A program made the position numbers and the translations under genes. Positions 9,453 through 17,360 of a stretch of DNA of 64,000 nucleotides are shown here, piece after piece. The number at the start of each line of letters is the position of its first letter. Within the stretch, counting starts at the first letter, position 1. Below the pieces are notes generated by a model that worked only from the letters and a program-made list of their open reading frames with translations, did no database searches and was not told the DNA's origin. Source of the stretch: Methylomicrobium lacus LW14 (GTDB lineage Bacteria; Pseudomonadota; Gammaproteobacteria; Methylococcales; Methylomonadaceae); assembly GCF_000527095.1 (NCBI RefSeq), contig NZ_AZUN01000001.1, forward strand, positions 4,229,501 through 4,293,500. The letters run 5' to 3'.

Positions 9453-11525
9453 TTACACAAGGCCCAGTTCGACCAGAAGCAAATCGATCGCCTTGATGCC
9501 GATAAACGGCACGATCAGTCCGCCGACGCCATAGATCAGCAAATTGTTTTGCAGCAGCATGTCTGCGCCGACCGGCTTGTAGCGGATGCCTTTCAATGCC
9601 AGCGGAATCAGCGCGATGATGATCAATGCATTGAAAATCACCGCCGACAGGATCGCGCTATCCGGCGTCGCGAGCTGCATCACGTTCAAGACATTCAGCG
9701 CCGGATAGGTCGTGGCAAAAGCGGCCGGAATGATCGCGAAATATTTCGCCACGTCGTTCGCAATGCTGAAGGTGGTCAAGGCGCCGCGCGTCATCAGCAT
9801 TTGCTTGCCGGTTTCGACGATCTCGATCAGTTTGGTCGGATTCGAATCCAGATCGACCATGTTGCCGGCTTCCTTGGCGGCCTGGGTGCCGCTGTTCATC
9901 GCCACCGCGACGTCGGCCTGGGCCAGCGCGGGCGCATCGTTGGTGCCGTCGCCGGTCATCGCGACCAGGCGGCCGTCAGCCTGATGCTCGCGGATCAGCT
10001 TGAGCTTGGCTTCCGGGGTCGCTTCGGCGAGAAAATCGTCCACGCCCGCCTCGGCGGCGATCGCGGCGGCGGTCAGGCGGTTGTCGCCGGTGATCATGAT
10101 CGTTTTGATGCCCATCTGGCGCAGTTCTGCAAAGCGCTCCTTGATGCCGCCCTTGACGATGTCTTTCAGTTCGATCACACCCAGCGCATGCGCGCCTTCC
10201 GCGACGACCAGCGGGGTGCTACCGCGGCGCGCGACATCGTTGACCAGCGTTTGAATCTCCTGCGGAAACTTGCCGCCCTGTTCTTCGACGTAGGCGCGGA
10301 TCGAGTCAGCCGCGCCTTTACGGATCTGCCGGCCTTCCATATTGACGCCGCTCATCCGCGTCTGCGCGCTGAAATGTACGAAAGTGGCGCCCAAAGAATG
10401 CACGTCGCGCTCGCGAAAGCCGAATTTTTGTTTCGCCAGGATCACGATACTGCGCCCTTCCGGCGTTTCGTCGGCCAATGAGGCCAGTTGCGCGGCATCG
10501 GCCAAGTTCTTTTCGATGACGCCTTTGACCGGAATGAAGGCCGAGGCCTGGCGGTTGCCCAAGGTGATCGTGCCGGTCTTGTCGAGCAGCAACACGTCGA
10601 CGTCGCCGGCGGCCTCGACGGCCCGGCCGGAAGTCGCGATCACGTTCTTCTGCATCATTCGGCCGATGCCGGCGACGCCGATCGCCGACAACAGGCCGCC
10701 GATCGTGGTCGGGATCAGGCACACCAGCAGCGCGACCAGCACCGTGATCGAGATCGGCTTGCCGGAACCGGCGCTTTCGACGCTGTACAGCGAGAACGGC
10801 AGCAGGGTCACGGTCGCGAGCAGGAATACCAGCGTCAATGCGACCAAAAGGATCGTCAGGGCGATTTCATTCGGGGTTTTCTGGCGCTTGGCGCTTTCGA
10901 CCATTGCAATCATCCGGTCCAGAAAAGTTTCGCCCGGATTGACCGTAATTCTGACCACCAGCCAGTCCGACAGCACCCGCGTGCCGCCGGTGACCGAACT
11001 GAAGTCGCCGCCGGACTCGCGGATCACCGGCGCGCTTTCGCCGGTAATTGCGCTTTCGTCGACCGAGGCGACGCCTTCGATCACGTCGCCGTCGCCGGGA
11101 ATGAAATCGCCGGCCTCGACCAGCACAACATCGCCGCGTCGCAGCGTCGAGCCGGCGATCTTGCTGTAGTTCGAACCGTAGCGCGGTTCGTCGAGTTTTT
11201 TCGCCGCGATGTCGCGCTTGGCGCTGCGCAGGAAAGCCGCCTGCGCCTTGCTGCGGCCTTCCGCGACCGCTTCGGCGAAGTTGGCGAACAACACCGTGAA
11301 CCATAGCCATAAAGCGACCGCCAAGGTGAAACCCGGTTCGGCTTCGCCTTGCCCTCTGAGTGATTGAATCCATAAAAAAGTCGTCAGCAGACTGCCGATG
11401 TAAACGACGAACATCACCGGATTTTTCGCCTGCTGCCGGGGCGATAATTTGCGGAAGGCATCGAGCAGCGCTTCCTGTAAAATTTGCCGGTCGAATAACG
11501 CGGTGGAAACCGATTTTTTACGCAT
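9453..11525 (-). CDS. kdpB: Potassium-transporting P-type ATPase subunit KdpB
   Basis: 690 residues with the given start. Catalytic subunit of KdpFABC: phosphorylation loop LLLDKTGTITLGNRQA, the TGES actuator motif (SAITGESAPV), TGDN and MTGDGTNDAPALAQADVAVAMN hinge segment. Membrane helices lie near residues 45-85, 225-275 and 595-690. The ATG at 11525 is preferred because GGAG sits six bases upstream; a TTG 12 bases earlier also keeps the frame. It is 18 bases downstream of kdpA. Confidence 0.96.
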   Translation of the reverse strand: MRKKSVSTALFDRQILQEALLDAFRKLSPRQQAKNPVMFVVYIGSLLTTFLWIQSLRGQGEAEPGFTLAVALWLWFTVLFANFAEAVAEGRSKAQAAFLRSAKRDIAAKKLDEPRYGSNYSKIAGSTLRRGDVVLVEAGDFIPGDGDVIEGVASVDESAITGESAPVIRESGGDFSSVTGGTRVLSDWLVVRITVNPGETFLDRMIAMVESAKRQKTPNEIALTILLVALTLVFLLATVTLLPFSLYSVESAGSGKPISITVLVALLVCLIPTTIGGLLSAIGVAGIGRMMQKNVIATSGRAVEAAGDVDVLLLDKTGTITLGNRQASAFIPVKGVIEKNLADAAQLASLADETPEGRSIVILAKQKFGFRERDVHSLGATFVHFSAQTRMSGVNMEGRQIRKGAADSIRAYVEEQGGKFPQEIQTLVNDVARRGSTPLVVAEGAHALGVIELKDIVKGGIKERFAELRQMGIKTIMITGDNRLTAAAIAAEAGVDDFLAEATPEAKLKLIREHQADGRLVAMTGDGTNDAPALAQADVAVAMNSGTQAAKEAGNMVDLDSNPTKLIEIVETGKQMLMTRGALTTFSIANDVAKYFAIIPAAFATTYPALNVLNVMQLATPDSAILSAVIFNALIIIALIPLALKGIRYKPVGADMLLQNNLLIYGVGGLIVPFIGIKAIDLLLVELGLV

Positions 11526-11543
11526 AAAATTCTCCAATCCAGC

Positions 11544-13352
11544 CTACGGTTCTTTTGCCATTTGCAGATGTTCGACGATCGGCCCCAACGCCAACGCGGG
11601 AACAAAGGTCAGCGCGCCCACCATCAGCACGGTGCCGATCAACAACGCCACGAACAGAGGCGTGTGCGTCGGCAAGGTGCCGGGGCTGACCGGCACGATC
11701 TTCTTCGCGGCCAGGGAGCCCGCGATCGCCAACACCGGCACGATCAGCCAATAACGCGCAAACAGCATCGCCAGACCGAGCATCAGATTGTAAAAAGGCG
11801 TATTCGCGGACAGTCCGCCGAATGCGCTGCCGTTGTTGTTGCCGGCCGACGAAAACGCATAGAGCGCTTCACTGAAACCGTGCGCGCCGGGGTTGAATAG
11901 CGAACTTTTACCGGCATCGATCATTACCGCGGCGGCCGTGCCGCCCAACACCATCAGCGGCGGAATCAGGATCGCGACGGCGGCCATTTTCATCTCAAAA
12001 ATCTCTATCTTCTTGCCGAGATACTCCGGCGTGCGGCCGATCATCAACCCGGCCACGAACACCGCCACGATCGCAAACACGATCATCCCGTACAGACCGG
12101 AGCCGACGCCGCCGAAAATCACTTCGCCAAGCTGCATCAGCCACATCGGCATCATGCCGCCGAGCGGCGTGAAGGAATCGTGCATCGCATTGACCGAACC
12201 GTTCGATGCCGCGGTCGTCGCGACCGCCCAAAGCGCCGAATTGACGATGCCGAAACGGGTTTCCTTGCCTTCCATGTTGCCGCCGGCTTGGGTGTTCGAC
12301 GGGTTTTGATCCGAGCCGAGAGTTGTCAAGATTGGATTGCCGTGCTGTTCGGCGGTGACGGTCACGAAGACCAGCGTAACAAAAACGATCGTCATCGCCG
12401 CTAGAATCGCCCAGCCTTGCCGGACATCGCCGACCATCATGCCGAAGGTGTAGCAGAGCGCGGCCGGAATCAGCAAAATCGCCAGCATTTCGAGAAAATT
12501 CGACAACGGCGTCGGATTTTCGAAAGGATGCGCCGAGTTTACGTTGAAAAAGCCGCCTCCGTTGGTGCCAAGCTGTTTGATAGCGACTTGCGAAGCCGCA
12601 GGACCCAGCGCCAGGGTTTGTTCATGCACGGCGATTTTTTCAAGCACCGGCTTGCCTTCGGCGTCTTTGAGAGGCTGTCCGTCGTCACCGAGCTTAGACT
12701 GCTCGTAGCGGGCCGCCTCGGTCAACGCGACGCTTTGATAGGGCTTGAAGGTCTGTACGACGCCTTGCCCGGCCAAAATCAATGCCAAGAGCAGCGACAG
12801 CGGCATCAAGATATAGAGCGTGCCGCGGGTCAGATCGATCCAGAAATTGCCGATCGTCTCCTGATTGCGCCGGATGAAACCGCGAATCAGCGCGACCAAC
12901 ACCGCCATGCCAGTTGCTGCCGAGACGAAGTTTTGCACGGTCAGTCCGAGCATCTGGGTCAGGTAACTCATCGTTGTTTCGCCGCCGTAGCCCTGCCAGT
13001 TGGTATTGGTTGCAAAACTGACCGCGGTGTTGAACGCCGAATCCGGGCTGACGGCCGGTAAATGCTGAGGATTGAACGGCAAATAAGCTTGCAGTCTTTG
13101 TAAGGCAAACACGGCAAAGAAACCCAATAGATTGAAAACCAGCAGGGCGGCAGCATATTCGGTCCAGCGCATTTCCTGTTTCGGATTGACGCCGCTGAGA
13201 CGGTAGATCAGTCTTTCAACCGGGATAAGCCAGCGCATTGGCCTGATCGGCTTGTCCAGATAAATGCGGGCCATGTACCAGCCGAGCGGTTTCGCCAATG
13301 CCAGCAAAGCGGCGAGATAAACCGCGATTTGTAAAAAAACATTGCTTGTCAT
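11544..13352 (-). CDS. kdpA: Potassium-transporting ATPase subunit KdpA
   Basis: 602 residues, ten or more membrane helices. This is the K+ channel-like subunit of KdpFABC, with the four selectivity-loop repeats visible as SFATNTNWQGYGGET, KQLGTNGGGFFNVNSAHPFENP, GSVNAMHDSFTPLGG and SAGNNNGSAFGGL. The ATG overlaps the last base of the kdpF stop codon and GGAGAA precedes it. The set A, B, C in order with kdpF upstream is the canonical operon. Confidence 0.97.
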   Translation of the reverse strand: MTSNVFLQIAVYLAALLALAKPLGWYMARIYLDKPIRPMRWLIPVERLIYRLSGVNPKQEMRWTEYAAALLVFNLLGFFAVFALQRLQAYLPFNPQHLPAVSPDSAFNTAVSFATNTNWQGYGGETTMSYLTQMLGLTVQNFVSAATGMAVLVALIRGFIRRNQETIGNFWIDLTRGTLYILMPLSLLLALILAGQGVVQTFKPYQSVALTEAARYEQSKLGDDGQPLKDAEGKPVLEKIAVHEQTLALGPAASQVAIKQLGTNGGGFFNVNSAHPFENPTPLSNFLEMLAILLIPAALCYTFGMMVGDVRQGWAILAAMTIVFVTLVFVTVTAEQHGNPILTTLGSDQNPSNTQAGGNMEGKETRFGIVNSALWAVATTAASNGSVNAMHDSFTPLGGMMPMWLMQLGEVIFGGVGSGLYGMIVFAIVAVFVAGLMIGRTPEYLGKKIEIFEMKMAAVAILIPPLMVLGGTAAAVMIDAGKSSLFNPGAHGFSEALYAFSSAGNNNGSAFGGLSANTPFYNLMLGLAMLFARYWLIVPVLAIAGSLAAKKIVPVSPGTLPTHTPLFVALLIGTVLMVGALTFVPALALGPIVEHLQMAKEP

Positions 13353-13441
13353 CAGAATTTCTCCGGAAAAAACAATGCAAAAGCAAGGTAAATGAAAATC
13401 ACCAATGCGATGCCCGCGCTCAGGAGATAAAGCCCGCTCAT
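13352..13441 (-). CDS. kdpF: K+-transporting ATPase small subunit KdpF
   Basis: 29 residues, MSGLYLLSAGIALVIFIYLA then FALFFPEKF: a single membrane helix with the typical KdpF ending (LFFPEKF). KdpF is a lipid-like stabiliser of the KdpFABC complex. AAGGAG lies seven bases before the ATG. Its stop overlaps the kdpA ATG by one base, and its own start overlaps the stop of the tiny ORF upstream, indicating translational coupling. Confidence 0.93.
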   Translation of the reverse strand: MSGLYLLSAGIALVIFIYLAFALFFPEKF

Positions 13442-13530
13442 GACGAACTCCTTAATTTTTCGAAGGCGTAGACCAAAGCGCCGGTCAGCAGGAAAAACCC
13501 TGCGCAAAGAAAGATAAATGCGATGTCCAT
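13438..13530 (-). CDS. Tiny single-helix membrane protein upstream of kdpF
   Basis: 30-codon ORF from ATG 13530 to TGA 13438: MDIAFIFLCAGFFLLTGALV followed by YAFEKLRSSS. It is one membrane helix with a charged C-terminus, much like KdpF in size. Its TGA overlaps the kdpF ATG in an ATGA junction, and a weak AAGAGAA lies upstream. Similar mini-ORFs before kdpF occur in other proteobacteria as far as I recall, usually unannotated. Possible extra subunit or coupling ORF. Confidence 0.6.
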   Translation of the reverse strand: MDIAFIFLCAGFFLLTGALVYAFEKLRSSS

Positions 13531-13862
13531 ACAAGTTCTCTTAAGATTCAGTACGGTTTGCAAAGCTACGGGGCCTCATCGGTGTCCGTAGGTTCCTCTT
13601 AACCTCTCAGTGTCGGGATGCAACAGAAAACAGTGATTCCCGGCTCGATCGGTTTGATTGCGGAATAGATTACGCATTCAAAAATAAAAAAGATGTAAAA
13701 ATTGCTTCTATCTTTAGATGATTATGCTGCGAAAAAGTCATTTTGTTGTCCGCAATTGTGGCCGAACGTAAGACAACTTCCTGAACTCATCGACGCATTT
13801 TCGGTAGAATGCGCGCCTTTGTTGTTTGTTTTAACCATTTCACCATCCTGCCGTAGAGGGCA
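13531..13862. promoter_or_regulatory. Divergent intergenic region with structured kdp leader
   Basis: 332 bases between the kdp cluster (minus) and the ATP-grasp-like gene (plus). Read on the minus strand, the kdp leader would contain hairpins at 13613-13643 (arms TCGGGA/TCCCGG on the plus strand), 13590-13605 (AGGTT/AACCT) and 13566-13591 (CTACGG/CCGTAG); the last two share two bases and so are mutually exclusive. No promoter hexamers stand out clearly. KdpE-binding site expected here but not identified. Confidence 0.4.
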
Positions 13863-14969
13863 ATGAATCCACCATCTCTCCCTATTAGTCCCTATCCCGC
13901 CGATTTGTCCCGCCGGGATTTACGGCGCATGATCCGTCTCGTCCGCCTGCTGCACAAATTGAGCGGCAATGCCGCCTACCGGAGCCATCTGGAGAGCCTA
14001 TTGCCGGTAAGCGCGCGCTTCGATCCCGGTCATCATGCGGTGATGATGGGTTACGATTTTCATTTGGCCGAGGCCGGGCCGAAGCTGATCGAGGTGAATA
14101 CCAATGCCGGCGGCATCTGGTATGCGAGCCTGTTTGATGATCCGGAAGCGGTCGAATTTCCGGCGCGGCTGGGCTCAAGGCTGCTGAAAACATTCTACGA
14201 CGACTATGCGCGCTACCGGAATGCTCCCGATTTGCGCCCCCAAACCCTGGTGATTCTGGATGAAAAGCCGGCAGAGCAGCCGCTTTATGCCGAAATGCAG
14301 GTTTTTGCTGCGCTGTTCAACAAAGCCGGTATCGAGACGGTGCTCGCAGATCCCTCGGAGATTGCGACGCAAGAGGGCGGGCTTTATCTCAACGGCAAAG
14401 CGGTCGAGATGATTTATAACCGGCACTGCGATTTTTATCTGCAAACGCCGGAGATGGAACACATCCGCGCGGCCTACCTGCAAGGGCAGGTGTGCCTGAG
14501 CCCGAATCCCCATGCCTACGGCTTGCTGGCCGACAAGCGGCGGATGATGCTGTGGTCGCGGCCTGCCATCATGCAGGGCTTCGGGCTCTCGGACGCGGAA
14601 GTCTCGCTGTTGGCGGCGACGGTACCGGAAACCCGGTTGTTGGCCGAACTGACGACCGAGGAAGCCTGGGGCACGCGCAAACAATGGGTGTTCAAGCCCG
14701 AGACCGGCTATGCGAGCCGGGGCGTCTATGTCGGCGACAAGCTGACCAAACACAAGCTGGCCGAACTCGTGCATGAAGAGACCTTGATCCAGCGGCGGAT
14801 TCCGCCTTCACTGACGTTAGGCGCGGACGGTCAATCCTTCAAGACCGATTACCGGCTGTTCGTGTATCGCGACCGGATTCTCGGCGTCGCCGCGCGGATT
14901 TATCAGGGGCAGGTGACCAACCTGCGGACCGAAAACGGCGGCTTTGCGAAGGTGCGGCTGATCGCCTGA
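13863..14969 (+). CDS. ATP-grasp-like protein (glutathione-synthetase-type fold)
   Basis: 368 residues, soluble. The first third contains KLIEVNTNAGGIWYASLFDD; the last third has WVFKPETGYASRGVYVGDKL, EETLIQRRIPP, and the acidic/Arg segment TDYRLFVYRDRILGVAARIY, all reminiscent of the nucleotide and Mg2+ site of ATP-grasp carboxylate-amine ligases. Substrate not deducible. It is monocistronic as far as can be seen and divergent from kdp. An alternative is a structurally related but non-catalytic protein; the family assignment is by motif only. Confidence 0.55.
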   Translation: MNPPSLPISPYPADLSRRDLRRMIRLVRLLHKLSGNAAYRSHLESLLPVSARFDPGHHAVMMGYDFHLAEAGPKLIEVNTNAGGIWYASLFDDPEAVEFPARLGSRLLKTFYDDYARYRNAPDLRPQTLVILDEKPAEQPLYAEMQVFAALFNKAGIETVLADPSEIATQEGGLYLNGKAVEMIYNRHCDFYLQTPEMEHIRAAYLQGQVCLSPNPHAYGLLADKRRMMLWSRPAIMQGFGLSDAEVSLLAATVPETRLLAELTTEEAWGTRKQWVFKPETGYASRGVYVGDKLTKHKLAELVHEETLIQRRIPPSLTLGADGQSFKTDYRLFVYRDRILGVAARIYQGQVTNLRTENGGFAKVRLIA

Positions 14970-15019
14970 GCCGCAAAGCGGCCGCATCGCCAGCGTTTTC
15001 AGATATTACGATTAATATC

Positions 15020-15095
15020 CACGAAAGGCAGACTCAAGAAAACCGCAACCCATTTCCCCATCCATTTTTTCGTGCCTTTCGTGTTTTTTGTGGAC
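15020..15095. repeat. Imperfect inverted repeat; member of a dispersed intergenic family
   Basis: Arms 15020-15030 and 15073-15083 are perfect 11-base inverted repeats (CACGAAAGGCA / TGCCTTTCGTG). The 27 bases at 15069-15095 recur with three mismatches at 54566-54592. It lies in the otherwise featureless 14970-15391 gap, in which I see no other gene or clear promoter. Confidence 0.55.
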
Positions 15096-15391
15096 AATAC
15101 GTAACATTAAATTCATTAAGCCGGGAATAATTAAACTATGTTATTTAACGCAGTCCAAATAAGTCAAATCACGCATCTCCATGAAAAAATAGGGAACTTG
15201 CATGATAGGCGGGAGACCGAGGTGGACGATTGTTCGGGAGGACGTCAACCAAAGTCAGTCCAAAGCCAGTAAAACCGGCCATTTGAGCGGGTGAGGGCAA
15301 GCGCCTTCGAAATTTTACGACTCTTTTGAAATTTTGGCATTGAATCTGCTTATTTATTGATAAAGCATTACTCTGTCATGAGGTCATAATA

Positions 15392-15589
15392 ATGAGTCAA
15401 CAATTAGCACAGTCCAAAGTCACAAAAACTTCCGGCAATAACGGCGCCTTGTTGTTGGGAACCGGTCTCGCGTTGGCGTCGATGATTCTAATTCCTGCCT
15501 TGGCAACCCGCATCGGGTTGGGTGCAAGCCTGACCGGCGCGCTCAGAATGGCGGTGATGAAAGCCGGCAATCAAGCGATCAGAAGCTGA
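15392..15589 (+). CDS. Small membrane protein, first gene of copper locus
   Basis: 65 residues: polar N-terminus (1-17), hydrophobic Gly/Ala-rich segment GALLLGTGLALASMILIPAL, then ATRIGLGASLTGALRMAVMK and a short basic tail. Its shape (glycine-rich helix then amphipathic Ala/Gly helix) recalls DUF5132-type proteins found near metal ATPases, a weak similarity by eye. It lies upstream of the metal-binding, YtxH-like, HMA-like and P-type ATPase genes on the same strand. Confidence 0.55.
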   Translation: MSQQLAQSKVTKTSGNNGALLLGTGLALASMILIPALATRIGLGASLTGALRMAVMKAGNQAIRS

Positions 15590-15623
15590 GGCTTGCCCCG
15601 TTCATGGTTTCCCCTCAGGGTTA

Positions 15624-15718
15624 GTTCCCATGCTTGGCGCTCTTCGTTATACATCAGTGTCGTCATACTTGCCGGAGTGACGGATTTGTGTATAACGATG
15701 AGCGCTCGGTGCGGGAAC
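15624..15718. repeat. Large imperfect inverted repeat (about 95 bases)
   Basis: Outer arms GTTCCC (15624-15629) and GGGAAC (15713-15718) enclose 17-base arms 15637-15653 and 15689-15705 (GCGCTCTTCGTTATACA versus the reverse complement with one mismatch). It separates the 65-residue gene from the next ORF. No transposase or T-tract is present, so it is likely a dispersed palindromic element. Confidence 0.6.
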
Positions 15719-15980
15719 TCGCCTAAGGACGCTCCGGCTGAGTAAGGCAAATCCCATGCCTACGCAGAACGTATCCTTTGAGCACGAAGGGGAATGATCA
15801 AGCCGAATTTCGGGAAGTTAATTTTTACCCTCTCTTCATTGTCATCCTTGCCCGGTTCGTACGCCGCAACGGTCGTGTGGATCGGGTTTTTTTGCTTGCC
15901 GCTATTTTTTTTAGAAAGGCATTGCGTCTGGTCGCCGAGTTTAGTAGCATTTTCCTACCACGTAATAAACTGATGTTGAT

Positions 15981-16160
15981 ATGAGCGAAATCGATAAGGC
16001 GTGTGATCTTTGCGGATTGCCGGTGTTGACCCCAGGTTTCAAGTTGCGCACGAAGGAGGGTGACAAGGATTTTTGTTGCGAGGGTTGCATGGGCATTTAT
16101 CAGATGCTGCATGAGGATGATGTGCTCACGCTTGCCGATCAAACGGATCAAAACGATTGA
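15981..16160 (+). CDS. Stand-alone Cys-rich metal-binding domain protein (CcoI/FixI N-domain type)
   Basis: 59 residues from ATG 15981 to TGA 16158-16160. Pattern: CDLCGLPVLTPGF near the N-terminus, then DFCCEGCMGIYQML, acidic C-terminus. CxxC followed by CCxGC is the signature of the domain that precedes the HMA domain in FixI/CcoI-type copper P-type ATPases (PF12156-like). Here it is a free protein, encoded a little upstream of a P-type ATPase that lacks this domain. It probably binds Cu(I) or Zn in the cytoplasm and may donate to the ATPase; inferred. Confidence 0.7.
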   Translation: MSEIDKACDLCGLPVLTPGFKLRTKEGDKDFCCEGCMGIYQMLHEDDVLTLADQTDQND

Positions 16161-16302
16161 GTTGCGTTTTTTCCAGCCCCTTCCTTGTCCCCCCCTATAA
16201 ACAGATTTTCAGCAAAGCCGATGTTCACGGCAGCGTCCGTATGCCGTGCGGCAGTTGCCGGTCGGCGAAGGTTTTGGATTCAACTACAAGAGGAGTGTCG
16301 TG

Positions 16303-16611
16303 ATGGCGCATGTACATGGCAAAGGCGTGATGAAGGAAATGAGTAAAGTCAAGGATTCCATGGGCAAGGAAATTGTGAAAGGCTCGATGGCTTCCGTTAC
16401 CGTACATACAGGAGCAAAATTGATGAGTAAATTAACGAAATACCCCGTTCTGGTGTTTGGGGCCGGCGTCGTGGCCGGTATTTATGTGTATAAATACCGC
16501 AAGCAAATCATCGCGAGCGCCAACAAAGCGATCGATTCCGGCAAGGACTTTGTGTTGCAGCAAAAAGAAAATCTGGAAGACATCGTCGCGGAGACGCAGG
16601 AAGAGAGCTGA
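16303..16611 (+). CDS. YtxH-like small membrane-associated protein
   Basis: 102 residues. ATG 16303 is chosen because AGAGGAG precedes it. His/Met-containing start (MAHVHGKGVMKEMSK), then a hydrophobic segment YPVLVFGAGVVAGIYVYKYR followed by a long amphipathic helix (KQIIASANKAIDSGKDFVLQ) and acidic tail. The core is paralogous to the 90-residue protein at 2933-3205. Probably single-pass inner membrane with a cytoplasmic helix. Position in the copper locus suggests a helper to the ATPase; function unknown. An intrinsic terminator follows. Confidence 0.7.
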   Translation: MAHVHGKGVMKEMSKVKDSMGKEIVKGSMASVTVHTGAKLMSKLTKYPVLVFGAGVVAGIYVYKYRKQIIASANKAIDSGKDFVLQQKENLEDIVAETQEES

Positions 16612-16649
16612 CAAGCCGCAGGGTATTTCCCTTCCCCTTTTTTGCAGAG

Positions 16650-16687
16650 ACGGGTGATTTCTCTTGATGAGGGAATCACCCGTTTTT
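16650..16687 (+). terminator. Intrinsic terminator after the YtxH-like gene
   Basis: Perfect 10-base arms ACGGGTGATT (16650-16659) and AATCACCCGT (16674-16683) run into TTTTT. It separates the small-protein genes from the HMA-like gene at 16713. Confidence 0.85.
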
Positions 16688-16712
16688 GTCTATTCCGAGT
16701 GTTTTTTGACTT

Positions 16713-17321
16713 ATGGCTATTCAAAAAGAGTTTGTATTACGCTATCGCGGGTCAGAGCACGTTCGTTTTGAAATACCTTCCGCGTTTTGTGACGAACAGA
16801 TAGCTGAAGCGTTGACCGGACGGCTGTTGGCTGTGGACGGCGTTTACCGGGTTCATGTGTATCGAAGCCAGAGAAAATTGGCCATCCGTTATCAGGAAAC
16901 GGTGCACGATTTCACGGGCCTGTGCAAATTGTTGTTCCGGATCGTCAGCGAACTGGAGAAAGAAGCGCTGGCGGAAGCCCGGCCGAAAGCCGTGCAGATC
17001 GCCAAGCAGCGCGTCAAGAACCGACTCAAGAATATCAAGGTCTTCCGCTGGTTCGGCAATAAATACGACGATGCGAAGGAAACCTTGCAGGCCGCGAAGA
17101 TCGTGACCACGGGGCTGACCAAACCGGGGAAGTTTTTCAAGGACCCGGAAAAGATGGTGATCGATTTTTTGAACGACATGCTGGTGTTGTTCCTGATCCG
17201 TCTGCATTGGGACCACATCACCAAGGAATGGATTCCGCGTCCGTTCAGGTACCGCTACGAATGGATGGCGGCGTTTTATATGATTTATCTGTTGATGCGT
17301 TCGCGCCGGCCGAAACCTTAA
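16713..17321 (+). CDS. HMA-like domain protein of the copper locus
   Basis: 202 residues. N-terminal 75 residues show a beta-alpha-beta pattern (VDGVYRVHVYRSQRKLAIRY) like the ferredoxin-like HMA fold but without CxxC, matching the cysteine-free N-terminal domain of the adjacent ATPase. A basic middle (about 85-140) is followed by hydrophobic DMLVLFLIRLHWDHI and a C-terminal membrane segment AAFYMIYLLMR. Forty bases upstream of the P-type ATPase, likely one operon. No catalytic motif; perhaps a membrane-tethered accessory or regulatory partner of the pump. Confidence 0.6.
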   Translation: MAIQKEFVLRYRGSEHVRFEIPSAFCDEQIAEALTGRLLAVDGVYRVHVYRSQRKLAIRYQETVHDFTGLCKLLFRIVSELEKEALAEARPKAVQIAKQRVKNRLKNIKVFRWFGNKYDDAKETLQAAKIVTTGLTKPGKFFKDPEKMVIDFLNDMLVLFLIRLHWDHITKEWIPRPFRYRYEWMAAFYMIYLLMRSRRPKP

Positions 17322-17360
17322 GCGCCAGAAGATTCAGTAATGAGTAAGTAGGAATTATCG

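Noticed and set aside
9549..10481. Long open frame antisense to kdpB (and similar long antisense frames opposite the P-type ATPase, nqr and mscK genes)
   Set aside because: They mirror strong, clearly conserved genes; their products are Arg/His/Gln-rich, have no recognisable motif and reflect high-GC codon bias on the opposite strand.
15778..15984. 68-codon frame before the 59-residue metal-binding gene
   Set aside because: TTG start without ribosome-binding site, overlaps the real ATG at 15981, and the product has no plausible family.
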